Shown here: one piece after another, positions 11,260 through 23,331 of the stretch | Numbering within the stretch: position 1 is the first letter of the stretch | Layout: every line of letters starts with the position of its first letter | Origin: Eutypa lata | Taxonomy: Eukaryota; Ascomycota; Sordariomycetes; Xylariales; Diatrypaceae | Assembly: GCA_022661535.1 (NCBI GenBank) | Contig: JAKULF010000005.1 | Span: 62,001 to 126,000, forward strand | Length of the DNA stretch: 64,000 nt | Reading direction: 5' to 3' | Notes under the pieces: model-generated | The model's database searches: none | What the model saw: the letters and a program-made list of their open reading frames with translations, nothing else | Told to the model about the DNA's origin: nothing | Program-made: the position numbers and the translations under genes

Positions 11260-13870
11260 ATGGGATGCGCCTTGATAGCAAGTGACTTAACAAGTGACTA
11301 CCTAGGCGAGGTTGACCTTGGGGAGAGACTCGATGAGGATATGATGAGTACCCGAGACTCGGGAACACTCCAAAATAACAGCAACCAACAAGTAAAAAGG
11401 AAAGTGTGGGAGGTGGGAGTGGAAGTGGGAGTGGGCGAAACTGAGTTTGGGGGAGAGGAGTAGAAATCTGGGGGATGCTCCAGTTATGTATGTAAGAATA
11501 TGGAGGAGACCGTGCGTAAGAAGTTGTTCACGTTAGATACCGGGGAAGGAAATATACGCGGTATAGTAGAAGGGGCAAGAGAATTAATAGAATTCAGCTA
11601 GTGCGAGGATGGATCTTGAATCACGCGATGGAACGACAACCATGATCGATGCCCATCTCTTACCGACGAGCTACTAATATAAGTGCATATATGTATGTAG
11701 GACTGACTTTAACTGGTAGCCGGCATGATCATGCATATATTAATTACCAGTGGTAAGGATAGCAATGGGGATATAGAATTAGGTATAGGTATCTACCTAC
11801 ATAGTACTCAGCTACCTCGATCTTACCTACCCTGCCACTGATACTGATTCCTAAGCTGGGGAGCTTCTCAGGTAATTGGCCTGTTGACGTAGCTGATAAA
11901 TCTCTGATGTGATGGCATGGCTGACTGCTTTGGTGTGCCGTGTGCCTTCTGCTTGCGGTTTCTTGATCGTGTGTGCAACCCCACAATGACGCAGGTGTTT
12001 CTAAGTAGCATGTATGTATGTACATACATACCTAGTATGTAGATAAGTATACAAGGCAAGGAAGGCATGCGGCATGGTGTGAGTAAGGAACGGAGATGCT
12101 GCATACGGACAGACTGGGTAACTAACGTTAGGTAGTCCCAGCATGCATAGCACACAGTTATACAAACAATGCAATGTTAACATAATAGCTACTGTACTCA
12201 TTGCATGAAAATACTCGCCTCTCTTCTTCATCAATTCATGTATGTAGAGGAAGTAAGCATTACAGTGCTAGCAAGACAAGAACGCTTATATGGAGCCTCA
12301 AGTCGGCTTACCCGTGCCATCCTAGCTCCAGTGTCTAGGGAGTCTAGCGGGGTGATTCCTTCAATTGGTGCTACCCCAGTGGAGCCCCAGCCTATCGTTA
12401 TAGCATCCTACCTATCACTGTATGTATGTAGCACCACCACCCAACACCCAACACCATAGCATCAGCATCCAGCGCTATATTCAATTCCCGCTCGACTCGG
12501 TAAGCCTTGCATACACGCCGATTTGGCTTCGAGATCTACATATCGCGCAGTGGTCCATACAGTATTGTCGAACATACATACATACAGTAATAAATCGAGG
12601 CGGATTCATCCCAAGTGGAGATGTGTGCTCTGTTTTCATGTACGTCCGAACAGAACAGCATATCGTACGACACCTATAAAGTTACTACGATTGTCTTACA
12701 AAACAGAATGAACTTACACAAGAGATAACAGGACAAACCAAGGGAAGTAAAGCAGTTCTTACGAATCGGTCATACGCTCACGCAAGTACATACGCGTATC
12801 ATGCAGGTAATCTAGTAATTATGTATGTATACATATATGTTGTGTGAATATGTAGGTAAGTTTAAGCCGGATGTCGACGTCATTGCGACATTTCTTGTTG
12901 CGACCAGTGGGAAGAATCGGACAGTAGGATTGGGCCAACCCACATTATTATGCTCTATGGTGACACCAGCCTACCATGCTATGTACCATGCAGAGGGAGT
13001 GAGGTTACTCGGTGATATCATGGAGAAATGGTGGAGCTACACAGGTATTTATCGTCTTGTCTATGAACGATACATATGTAGGTTAGGAACTCATACCGAG
13101 GTAGGTATCGTGTAATGGAATGTGATCAATCGTACGGCATAACATAGGTACCTACCAGCTTACTACCAAACTGTTAGGTAGCCAGCCAGCCGGTTAACCA
13201 GTTCACCATAATATATTCTGTTATTAAATGACACTTCAAATATAATCTACAGCCTTACTACATAGTACGTATGTATAGTATAGCCTTCCTAGGTCGGGTA
13301 CTCCAAAAGGATTTATTAGGTTTTAATGACAACCGGACAACCTGCCGTTTAAGCTCAGGACAATGCATACACTAGCTAGGTGTGTGCCTACATAGTTGAA
13401 TGCCGGCACCGCCTTACTTTACCCTGTTCCCGTCTGTCACCACCTCAATCCCTAGCTCAAGTGCTTCCCGCTCGCCTTTGGTGTCCAATTTCCAAGAACA
13501 AAGTTTTCCCTTACTACGTAGTATATGTAGTCTACAAACGGGCACTCGCCAAGTCGTTCTTACATACATAGTTAGTTACCTATCTGCCTATCTAAAAAAG
13601 AATGCCGTAGACTATGTAGGTAATCGTCGAGCACGGGATGACCATCGCAAACCTGCCTGTTATCATCCGTCGAGTTCCAATTCGATGGGTCACTTAGCCA
13701 CATACGACAATGATCATCCCGGACCCGGAGATTTGCGGGGAATCAGGGAGTGTATATACGGAGCATTCCTACGGAACCACAGATGTGTTGATATGCCCAT
13801 GGAGAGATTATACGGGGGAGGGGAGAAGGAGGGGGATACAGATACATGCATATGTAGTTACATACATACC

Positions 13871-13919
13871 TATCTCCATCTCCATCTCCATCTCTCTATC
13901 TCTCTATCTCTCTCTCTAC
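13871..13919. repeat. CT-rich microsatellite (CTCCAT / CTCTAT)n
   Basis: Imperfect tandem run of six-base CTCCAT units passing into CTCTATCT units and then CT repeats. Directly visible. Confidence 0.85.
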
Positions 13920-14777
13920 TTGCAAACGTTCGCTGTAACGTAAACCCTATTGTAACGTGCGAAACGGAGACATGGAGAGCCGAGAGCCCAGGGAGATGGT
14001 TGAGGGCACCACAATTGTGCATACATAATACCATACATAGAAAGACCCGAGGGGCCTGGAGGCGAAGAAAAAAAAGAAAAGAGGGTCAGCAAGTCATCTG
14101 GTCACTGGTCTAATGGTGCAGGTGGGTTAGAAAAAAAATTTGTTCACTTCAAATCTCGTTGGCGCCGGGCAAAAACGTTGCAACCATCCATACATGTAGT
14201 CATATGATACGATACCCTATTCTGCTACTCAGCTCCTCTGCCGGATGCGGCTCAGATACTAGTTAATAAGACTGACAAATAGATTGCAGCCGCAGATAAA
14301 ACAAGCATCGCCAAGTGTCATCAATTCCGAGCCTATTTCTTTCTTCTTTTTCTCAAAGGCAAGACAAGACAAGGCAAGGACAGGGTACCAAATCCTGCCA
14401 TAGCAACTACATACGTACCTAGACGCTAATCTTTCCCTCCCGTGGGATCTTCCCCGTGGAGGCTTGGCGGGGATGCTTAGCGGGGGGTTCTTACCTCACT
14501 CAACCCTTGTAAGTGCGCTTGTTAAGCTTGCACTTCGCATGGCACATGGCCGGGAGGCGCGGAGAGTTTCTTCCCTCTTCTTTTATTCCCGCGTAGTTAC
14601 TTATTCAATGTTTGGAGTGACCTTGAGATTCTACATATACAGACTAATAAACAATTCGTTCGCAGCCATTTTAGATGCTCCCTCCTGAATCAGGTGTATA
14701 CACATCTTAACTTGATCTGCTTCGTAGCTTTTTAACCATATTATAACATGCGTTCGCCAAGTCCTATATAACCAGTA

Positions 14778-14872
14778 GTACCTAGATCATGTAGGTCGAG
14801 TACCTATAACTATGTAGGTAGGTACCTACATAACTACTACATAACTACAATGTACTACATGTAGGTATGTAG
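14778..14872. repeat. cluster of TAGGTA/TACCTA palindromic motifs
   Basis: Within about 95 bases there are several copies of GTAGGT/ACCTAC and CTACATAACTACTACATAA-like sequence arranged as imperfect inverted repeats, including a TATGTAGGTAGGTACCTACA palindrome near 14811-14830. It could extrude as a hairpin. It is the densest example of a motif scattered through the intergenic DNA of this window. Confidence 0.7.
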
Positions 14873-16702
14873 CACATAATAATCGGTCAGCTAGTCCCGG
14901 CCTCTGCCGTCGCGACGACCGAGCCGTGGATATAATTAGGTAATCACGATACCCTCCATTGGTATGCATATGAAACATACCATGAAGAATTATTACCTAC
15001 CTCTGTACCGACATATGCAGGAATATCTCCCTGCAAGCTTGTTCTGCCTGTCTGTCTAGACCTCGACCTCTGATTGGGACAAAATGTGTTGTCGCGTCGC
15101 GTCGCTGGTCTCATCCTTGTTCAATATTTTTTATTATTTTACATAATCGCATCTTGACATTCCAAAATTGTCTCTCAGTCTGACGATCGCCATCCATCAT
15201 CCCAACTAGTATCGTTATGAGGATGCAGTATTGAGTATAAACAATCCAACAATATCTCTACTTGTACATACAGTTGGAGTAACCACGACCCCCTTGTTGA
15301 TCATTCAGGAACGACCATACACATGCGGGCTAACTTAACCTCTTATTATGTAGGTGCGATGATCTGCCAACCTTATATTTCCCTAGCTTGGCTAGAGCAC
15401 ATGCCAGATCACCATGGAATACTAATTATAGGATATTCCATTGAGCTATTTATGGTATACATGCTTGTCTAGCGGTGGTTCACGGACAAGCGCGTTGGAG
15501 TAAATAGTAAGTCTATAGTAAAATGTGTAAAAAACGAATGAAAATAGTTGCCATTAGAGTCAACCGGATGTTATAACAATCCTAGTTTGGTGGCAGCTAG
15601 ATCAAGGGGTGAATTGGCAGGCAGACGCTTCACTCGACTCACACTGTCTGTCATTCTCAGGGGTTTTGATTCTGTGTCACAACTCTTGGAACAACCAACT
15701 CTTGAAGTTAATTCCCATCAAGGTTATGAAGCACCTAGGTTAAGCTGCGCTGGTTCAGAGCTTAGGATCTGTGACCATTAGGAATCGTCAATCGATTGGG
15801 TCCAGATGTTCACCATATCATACCTCCTTAATCAACACCTCCAGCTATCACCAAGGCTGACACATTTCGTATCTAAAGAGTATACTATGGCCCACCCAGC
15901 GTCCGTATTGTCATCGTGCACATGAAAACGATACAAATCAGTATACATATCTCATATTATGGTTAATACGAACTCTCTTGTCATCATGGTAACACTTGAA
16001 GGTGCCACTTGAAGTTTGATATCCATTGACAAGGCCTGCCTGACTATAACAAATCGATCGGTAGGTAGCTCTTGGTATTAATTCTCGGTAACCCGAATCT
16101 ACATAAATTTGCCGGCGGTGCTACCATTGTGGAACGAGCAGCACCGAGAGCCCTTTATCGATCAATCTAGAACATTGAATCAATTCAAACAGTATTCAAG
16201 GTAATTAAACAAGTAGGTAATTTGATGAACACATGGAGCTGTAGCCAGCCCCCACTCAAGTCTAGACATTCCCCTACGAACTGATACAGATCTCGTTGGA
16301 ATGAACCGAAAACGAGGTATATAAATTCAATTTGTCACGCATAAAGCCTTCACAATATCTCGTGGGGGGAACTCCTCCGTTTTTGTTGGATGAGGGAGCT
16401 GGGGGTTCTTTTACATAAAATCATCATTGACCGATACAACCCAAAGTCGTACATTGTATTCCTTATATAACAGTAGTGTAACTGATCTTTGCGTTCCGCT
16501 AAAGTGAATTAAAGGCGAGCAGTTCTGACTATGTGTCAATTGACCATAGGGCCGTGATTATCTATCTGAGATACAATGTGTCGTTGAATGACTAGGCCAA
16601 AGAAGCTGAAACATCCAATTCACATAGCCTTATTCCTCTTTTCCTTCCCCTTCTCTTTTGTGTCACATAGCATATCCTGGGTAGTAGTGTTCTGGGTCTG
16701 TG

Positions 16703-17146
16703 TTAAAGTTGCGATGCCTTTATTCCCTCGTTTTTCTCTTTTAAGAGACACTGTCCCTCTTGTTCGCACCAATCATAGGTCTCGCAGATGATCTCGTAGG
16801 ACCGATTCCAGGGCCCCTTCTCGGTCTCGTCGAAAGAATCCGCTGTTCCATCTTCTAGCTTTCTCTCGAAACGTTCGAGGTGCTCTTCCTGGATTCCTTT
16901 GGCGCGCAGCTTCTTCAGTTTATCCGTGAATCTTTGATGCATCTCTAAAACGCCAGGATATCCATCCCTCCCATTTTGCAGTCTAGACAATGGTCGTTAC
17001 GATATCCAATGCCTTCAGTGTCACAAACGTAGGGTGGATTGTTGCATTCAGGCTCCCAGGGCATACGCCCGCCGCAGGATGTGACGGCACCTGGCGGTGT
17101 CATTGCCGGGTCAACAGGATGCTGGCAGGTGGAATATCCGGGGTAT
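16703..17146 (-). pseudogene. Cys-rich hypothetical gene with apparent one-base frameshift (3' part)
   Basis: Two adjoining minus-strand frames read as one protein. The upstream frame (17146 to about 16978) gives six Cys with stretches such as MPWEPECNNPPYVCDTEGIG and YRNDHCLDC, then stops at 16945-16947. The other frame (from about 16978 to the stop at 16703-16705) continues with NGRDGYPGVLEMHQRFTDKL, then a charged helix-like part and GPWNRSYEIICETYDWCEQE. The change of frame falls in a run of four A (minus strand, about 16974-16977); a fifth A would join the frames. Upstream of 17146 a branch-like GCTAAC and a TTAG acceptor suggest an earlier exon that I cannot place with confidence. Either a recent pseudogene, a sequencing error, or two unrelated ORFs. 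The Cys spacing suggests a secreted or metal-binding protein, but I do not recognise a named family. Confidence 0.45.
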
Positions 17147-17156
17147 CTAAGCCATT

Positions 17157-18298
17157 ATACGTTGTGTTAGCGAAGGCTTGTCGGCAACTAAGGTCAACGT
17201 AAGTCAAGGGGCAATGATGAAGTTACCTAATTTCACACATTGCGCTACGATAGCCAAGGCCTGGTTAGGTGGTGTTCTCTACGTCGGTGGGAGGCTACTC
17301 ACGTACCAGCATACGGAAAGCATACGAACCCCCTCCTTATAGACAAATAATAAGATCTAGATCGAAAAGTTAAAACATACAGTCATAGAGTGTGACCTGA
17401 TGTAATTTCTTGATCATAATCGAGCTTGCACAATGGAATGACGAGATCCATACGCATAGTTCGCTTGCCAACTCCTATCAGATGAGAGCACCCGAGATTC
17501 ATCTCTCAAGAACCGGATGAGGGATTCGCATCTACCAATCTTTAGTATATTAATCATTTGCTATTTTCTTCAGTTACATACACCATGTTGATCTCTTACA
17601 ATCAGCGCCCCTGCTGTAATATGGATAGGACGGAATAGATGGGTTTAGATAAGATTGTCGACATTATGAAAACCTTGTGGTCAAAACAGGAAAATAGACT
17701 TAATCTACTTGGCATTTATTAACTTTTTCTATTGCTTACTTATCTTGGTCTAAGTGAACAACTCACCCAGTTTGCAAAAGAGTCTACAAATGCATCTTCA
17801 GATTAGCTCAGTGATAGACACTATTGTATTGCTATGATATATCCCTAGCCTTTGACCGAAGTTGCCTCATGAATTTGGCAATGTATATCTTCTGGGCCAG
17901 GTCTTCTAGGTTTCGCTATAAATGTAGTTTCTGGAGACATATTATTATTTCTAGGCACTTGGACAGTTCTAGTTCAGTGTACCCTTAGGCCTTAAGCCGA
18001 GTACCATACGTAGTCAAGTAAATCAGATTTATTTTCATTAGAGCTGTCATAAACTCGCATCGTATGACTAGCACGGCGCACGAATGGCCAAATGCACTCA
18101 TGGAAACAATCCATATCACGACGCTGCTTATCGACATATTCCCCGCCTAACGGTCCAGTACAACTAGTGTTCATAGACGCTTCGACGTCCTTCCAAGCAA
18201 TAGCCAAATGACACGCGCTGTGCGATAGGAAATAACCATCCTGATTTCAGAAACCCCTACAAAAAGACCCAACTAATCAGCCTGTCCACCGCTCCTCT
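17157..18298. other. intergenic, no gene seen
   Basis: AT-rich. A possible first exon for the Cys-rich gene (ATG at 17323-17321, minus, reading MLSVCWY before a GTGAGT donor) is too weak to call. A tRNA A-box-like TTAGCTCAGTGATAGA near 17803-17818 has no B box. Confidence 0.55.
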
Positions 18299-19139
18299 TT
18301 AGCATGTGTTCAACATAGACGTCAGCGCAGTCTTCTCAGCACTTGTGATAGTCAGGTCGTAGTATGACTTCACCGCTACGTAGCTTTTGGCATACGTGCA
18401 GTAGAAGCTGCTCAACGGGGGTTTCCATGCGTCAGGGCTCTTGTCGCTCTTGCTCTGGTTGACATTGTCCGTCACAGCCCACAGCTGCGGGCGAGTAAGA
18501 TCGTTGGCGAATGATTGACGACGAGCCGTTGTCCATTTAGATGCGCCAGACTGTGCGAAATATCATTTTAGTGTTATGCGCAAAGAAGGCCATTCGAGAC
18601 CCGGATGCAAAAGATGACTGTGACTTACCACCCAGGCGTTCTTCAGCGGGACCATATGGTCGATATCAACATCAGAAGGGGCAGTCCACGTATCGCCGTC
18701 GTACGGACTCTTCCAAGACCCGGCGGTCGGGTAGCAGTCAGAGCCAACGGTAACGCCAGTCCCATCGCGCTTCAGGACCGATTCTCGCGTGCTGCAACCG
18801 CCGGACTCGATCCAGTGCGGAAATAAATCCCTATCATACGTTCCATCATCAACGTATGTCGCTACAGTCAAGGCGGCCAGCTGGGATTTGGCCGAAGACG
18901 TTGAAGGGATGCCGGTCTAACAAGCATAGAACATTTAGCAGACACACTAGAGAGAAACAGGCCCCTCGGGTGAAAACTGAGAACGGAAGTCACTTTCACC
19001 CGCGCAACTAGGGAAATAGTTTGGGGGTACGAACGGGACTGGGAGCTGGTATCGGAGCTGCTACAGGATTGGGCACAGGCGTAGCGGTGACCAGGAGACA
19101 ACCGGACAGGAGTCCACTGAGGATAAGAGAGGACTTCAT
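18299..19139 (-). CDS. secreted HNH/DUF1524-type nuclease
   Basis: Three exons on the minus strand: 19139-19035, 18916-18629 and 18550-18299, encoding 214 residues. Exon 1 gives a signal peptide (MKSSLILSGLLSGCLLVTAT) and a Pro-rich linker. Exons 2 and 3 read TVATYVDDGTYDRDLFPHWI, GGCSTRESVLKRDG, SDCYPTAGSWKSPYDG, then DVDIDHMVPLKNAWV (about residues 117-131) with the D-H pair of the beta-beta-alpha metal site, then FANDLTRPQLWAVTDNVNQS and KSDKSPDAWKPP with the conserved Asn and Lys, ending SAEKTALTSMLNTC. This is the DUF1524/GmrSD-C-like HNH fold common in secreted proteins of fungi and actinobacteria. The likely role is extracellular nucleic acid degradation or nutrient scavenging. All junctions are phase 0. 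The first donor is GTTCGT, not the usual GTRNGT, and is required because a TAG follows in frame. Cys residues suggest disulfides. Confidence 0.85.
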
Positions 19140-22100
19140 TGTGTATTAGTAGCAATAGAATGACCTTGGATCACAATATAAAATCCAACTCCTATGGTGT
19201 TGCACAGAACGGTGGTAAAAAGAGTGCTCGAGCAATACGAGGATGTGGAAAGTGGGAAGGCATTTTATATTAGGAGACAGCCTACTAGCACAGCATCCGA
19301 TAACCTTCTTGTTCAGATCCTGTACTCCTGCGTATCATTATCCATTGGAGGATAATATCTCTATTTGAGTCGTTCTTGCGCTAAAGGTGATGTCCCCGAA
19401 CCTCGAGCCAGCGGTGGTGTTATCCATTTCGGGCAGGCACATCGTGTTCTCCTTCATTACCGGGGTGTCATATATACCAAGGTATTAACTTAATGTGGCG
19501 CTCAGCTCAGACAAGCCTAATTGGCTTAAACATCCGAACATCAACGACATGTGTGAAAGGAGGGGTTGACGATGTGGCTGGGCATTGGGATTACAGGAGT
19601 ATGGATGGACTTTTTATCATACAAACTCATTAGAGTAACTAGTTATTGACTGGCCGAACTGAGGACACCTCAAAGGATTATAACTAAAGAAACGTGCAAG
19701 CTTTCTAATGTCTGAAACGAGGCGTTTAACACGATTTGTACCTGATGAGGGGCAAGCCCTATTGGATGGATCTGTCTTAAGGGTCCTTTGCGGGGGGTTC
19801 CGGCAATGCCAATCAAGGCTCGGAACACTAATGCGAGTAATGAGCTTCAGCGATAAGGTTGCCGCGCTGGAAATCCCACCTACTGATAGTGTCATATACC
19901 AGCTGCCTAATCCAGAGATCTGCGCCGATCTCAATGGCATGTGGACGACCAATACCAATGGCGATCTATACACATGCTCTTTATCTAACTAGACTGTTAG
20001 ATAGACGGCATTGAACCGCAGTCGGTAACACTGATAGTGATAGCTCGGCTGGGCAAGCTACCTGTATTTAGTTAGTCTCATGATAGTTCTGATATTGATT
20101 GTAGATAGCCGACTCCTCACGGGGGAGATATAAAACACGTGCATGCTTTTTAGCCAATGCGAGATCTCAGGTATGAATTTATGGCGGGTTTTTATTAAAT
20201 ATACTGGCTAGTATCAGATAGTCTTAGGTAAGTTTTGATTCTATATAACGTTCCTAAGCGTTTTAGCACCTCACTCTCCGTGGTTCGACCATGTGGGTTC
20301 GTATTGTAGGAGCTCTACCTCTGCAATGCAAGAGAATGTTAAAATAGGGTTGCATTCTTTAGATGTTAAAGCTTGGTGGCTCGATTAGGTGATCTAATTA
20401 AGTGTGATGGCTAAATCTTTAAGTTACGTACGTAGTTTAAGCAGGTCCTAAAGCTGGGCAAGATATATAGGGGCCCCTATTTTCAGAGCGCTATTTGTGC
20501 TATTAGATAGAATGGAGCAGGGGGGGACTTTCCTTCAGTAATTGCCATGCGTATAAAGCGCTTCCCAAGTATCTACAAGTGAAGGGCGGTTTTAGGGAGA
20601 CAATCATCGCTTATTTCTATTTACTGCATCTAGCTACCTATGTCAGCGGGGGGTGATAACAGTTCAACTAAATGGTACAGTAAGATCTTGCAGTAGGAGG
20701 CAGCTCGGTACTCTAGGTAGGAGCTACAGATAGGAGCTTCAGTCGGGAAATGGTAGTTATATCAGTAGGAACACTACCGCACGGCTATGGTGGTACATGT
20801 TGTTGAGTATAGTCATAGGTTATGAGGTTATATTATTACATAGATGTTAGGTAATCTATACAACAGTAGAGGAAAGGGCATCTCTATGTAGCCACAGGTG
20901 TGGGGCGTCCCAGCCACCTTTATACTCCAACACATGTTAGGTAGAAGGTGTGTGTGTCATAGGGTGAAAAGGAGGGATCCAAGCTTGGGTTAAGCAGAAA
21001 TGACCATTAACGCCTGCCTCACTACAACTCAAAGGGGGGAAGCCCCCTTTATATAGGTTGCCAGAACCCGTGATAGATCGTCAGAGCTTTGGGTCTACAG
21101 ACGATATAGAATGCGAGGACGGCACCTCTACACCACTGATGCAAAGTGGAGTGTTGTTAGCTCGGGAGCTAACCATCTCACATAGCCTTATATAGTAGAC
21201 TGCCACTCAGTGCGGTGACACGCCTTGCACCTTGATCGGATAGCAAAAACAACGAGGCTCATCAAGTAATGAAAGTAACAAATGTGCTTTCAATGATCAT
21301 ATTGACACTATCAGATCGGGTTCTGTATATATATGACCGTCTTTGTGATGATTCGATTTGCAGCATGGAGTTAGGACCAGTCTATTCTTGTTGAAGGCGG
21401 CCAATGCTCGATAGAAACAGTGGTTTTGACGCCGGCATATACATACATTTACCACACTCCGAATGTAGGAATCTACGAATCTACATGCGGAGACACGAAC
21501 TTCTCTACGTGGTCAGTCAACAAGCAAAGACCGCAACGAAAGGTAGCGGAACAAGCTCACGTCAATCCTAGAGATCCTGAAGATATGCCTATATATATTC
21601 AGGATACAGCTTCATAAGTTATATATATGTGTAATTAGATAGGGTTCGTAATTACGCTGTATGTGCCTGGTTTTTCTCGTCTACCATGGGATCCTACATG
21701 AATTCCTTCAGTGCCGGTATTGCGTGTAGCTAATCAATAAACAAGTTCTGGAGCATCTTAGTTCTAGCGGCGAGGTGCCGTAATGGACCGAACGATTTAT
21801 ATTTCATGCAGATCGATATGTGCGCTCCCGTCGCCCAATAGAAGAGAAAGAGTCAATGTGCACAGATCAGAAATCAACTACCGTAAGACGTGTACGAATT
21901 ATAATCTAAAATTATGCTGAACTCCAGGCATTGATCATTTATATTAGCGACGGTAGAATATATTAACTCATAGGGTGCAGAAGTACATGCGCCACAACTT
22001 CGTGTGCATGAACTACTCTAAACGTGCCTTCCACGAAACCCGATGCCGATCCAAGCATCGGGGAAGGATGCGAAGGTGTGCTATATCAAAATATCAAGCT

Positions 22101-22989
22101 CATGACTGATGTGTAGAGTAGTGACTTATCATTCAATAAAGATGAGACGGAGGACGTTTATATTATATTAGAGGAGAATCATCTTAAGCAATCTATCTTA
22201 TTTAGTTGAGAAGTCATCTTAGACGGTCTAAGCTGCCTGGCTGCTAGGCTCGAGGAACAGACTATGTATCCTAACCGCGATCAATCACGATCGCGCTGAT
22301 CCACTTACTCATCTCACGTGGGTGATATCCTGACAACCCTGACTCCCTGACTCCTTAATATGATGTGCATACAAGTGACAAGAAAGCAACTTAAAGATTT
22401 GAGCTGAAACAAGGCTAGTCTAACTGAGAGGTCCCCCAATGGCATGTGTGTGGCTGCAATAGAAAATGTAAGCCGTCATAATTATGGCTTACATTCCATT
22501 CACAGTGGCAAGGAATGAAATACTGTACTCAAAACCTGTCGTTGCTGCAGGGTTGCCAAGACCCGTTAAGGAGGTGACGCAACGATCGTCCACAGCGGCT
22601 CAATGAGAAGCCACAGGCACGATAGGTCTCCACTTACAGCAGCCACACCCCCAACCAGCCGACGTCAATTCTTACACCATCCCAAGACAACAATGCAGCA
22701 TACCAGCCATACCTAGGTGTCTGAGATCACTACATATGTATTAGGTGACGTGAGTGGTTTCATCGATAAACGATGCCTTGATTTCTGTTCAGTCTATGTA
22801 GCTGTGTACATAGTGAATTTGCCTATTTAATACTCAGAATGATACTCCTAGTCTCCTACACTAGAACCCGAAGATAGATATATTTAGCTCCCTACTGTAG
22901 ACCTTAATGCTAGTTTGGACCTTCACCGTTAAATCTCCCCTAACTAAACATATCTGATACTCGATCATATCATCAGCAACATATTCGAC
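19140..22989. other. 3.8 kb repeat-bearing gene-poor region
   Basis: AT-rich with degenerate sequence. It contains one LTR-like mini-repeat (21090-21220). Overlapping ORFs on both strands at 19617-19992 have no recognisable domain and may be remnants of a decayed element. A hairpin-forming GGGGCCCC lies near 20471-20478. Bases 22860-22989 lead into the start of the Gln-rich gene. Confidence 0.55.
21090..21220 (-). mobile_element. LTR-like mini-repeat, copy 1
   Basis: Read on the minus strand it begins TGTCACCGCACTGAGTGGC and contains GGCTATGTGAGATGGTTAGC, the hairpin GTTAGCTC-CC-GAGCTAAC, a tRNA A-box-like GGTGTAGAGG and TCGCATTC. It aligns by eye over about 110 bases with copies at 45617-45729 and 45836-45950. 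The far end is less certain here and I see no target-site duplication. Confidence 0.6.
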
Positions 22990-23331
22990 ATGTCAGCCAG
23001 CGCATCAGAAGGTGAGACTAAGGGTGGTCCCATGCCATATGCCGAGAGTGCCTCCGAACAATCCGTCTCTCCATCACCATCGAGATCCCGCCGCCGCCGC
23101 GGTCGTGGTCGCAAGAATCAATCACAACAGATGCAACCATCGCCGGACCAGCAGCTTCAACAACAACAGATGCAAATGCAAATGCAGCAGCAGCAACAGC
23201 AGCAAGTGCAACCACAAGGCGGCGATGATGGCGGCGGTGACACCTTGAAACTAAGGCTGGATTTGAACTTGGAGGTTGAGGTCACCCTGAAGGCTCGCAT
23301 CCATGGTGATTTGACGCTATGCTTGCTGTAA
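22990..23331 (+). CDS. small Gln-rich conserved fungal protein
   Basis: Single-exon frame of 113 residues. The N-terminus is Ser/Glu-rich, then a basic stretch SRSRRRRGRGRKNQSQQ (about residues 32-48), a Gln/Met tract (about residues 53-76), a Gly/Asp linker and the C-terminal block TLKLRLDLNLEVEVTLKARI followed by HGDLTLCLL. That block is what I recognise: many small fungal hypothetical proteins end in a near-identical L-x-L-D-L-N-L-x-x-E-V segment of alternating residues, likely a beta-hairpin. Function is not known to me. The basic patch could bind nucleic acid or direct it to the nucleus (inference). The stop codon TAA is embedded in a perfect GTAAGT donor-like sequence, so a spliced longer form cannot be excluded. 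Confidence 0.75.
   Translation: MSASASEGETKGGPMPYAESASEQSVSPSPSRSRRRRGRGRKNQSQQMQPSPDQQLQQQQMQMQMQQQQQQQVQPQGGDDGGGDTLKLRLDLNLEVEVTLKARIHGDLTLCLL

Larger units (their letters stand above)
11260..16702. other. 5.4 kb gene-poor region with dispersed TAGGTA/TACATA motifs
   Basis: Contains many short copies of TAGGTA/TACCTA and TACATAC/GTATGTA (for example 12006-12032, 13138-13160, 14801-14872) and a CT-rich microsatellite (13871-13919). The longer ORFs (12825-13115 and 13400-14113, plus strand) are low-complexity or unlike proteins and are not called. No RNA gene found by eye. Confidence 0.6.

Noticed and set aside
13400..14113. 237-codon plus-strand ORF
   Set aside because: Passes through a CT microsatellite coding for alternating His/Leu and Ser/Leu. 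No protein-like features outside it.
17803..17818. tRNA A-box-like TTAGCTCAGTGATAGA
   Set aside because: No B box (GGTTCGA-type) follows at the right distance and no cloverleaf can be drawn.
19617..19992. Overlapping ORFs of 94-118 codons on both strands
   Set aside because: No recognisable domain, and neither strand shows a start or splice context that decides between them. Possibly a relic of a mobile element, but not supportable.
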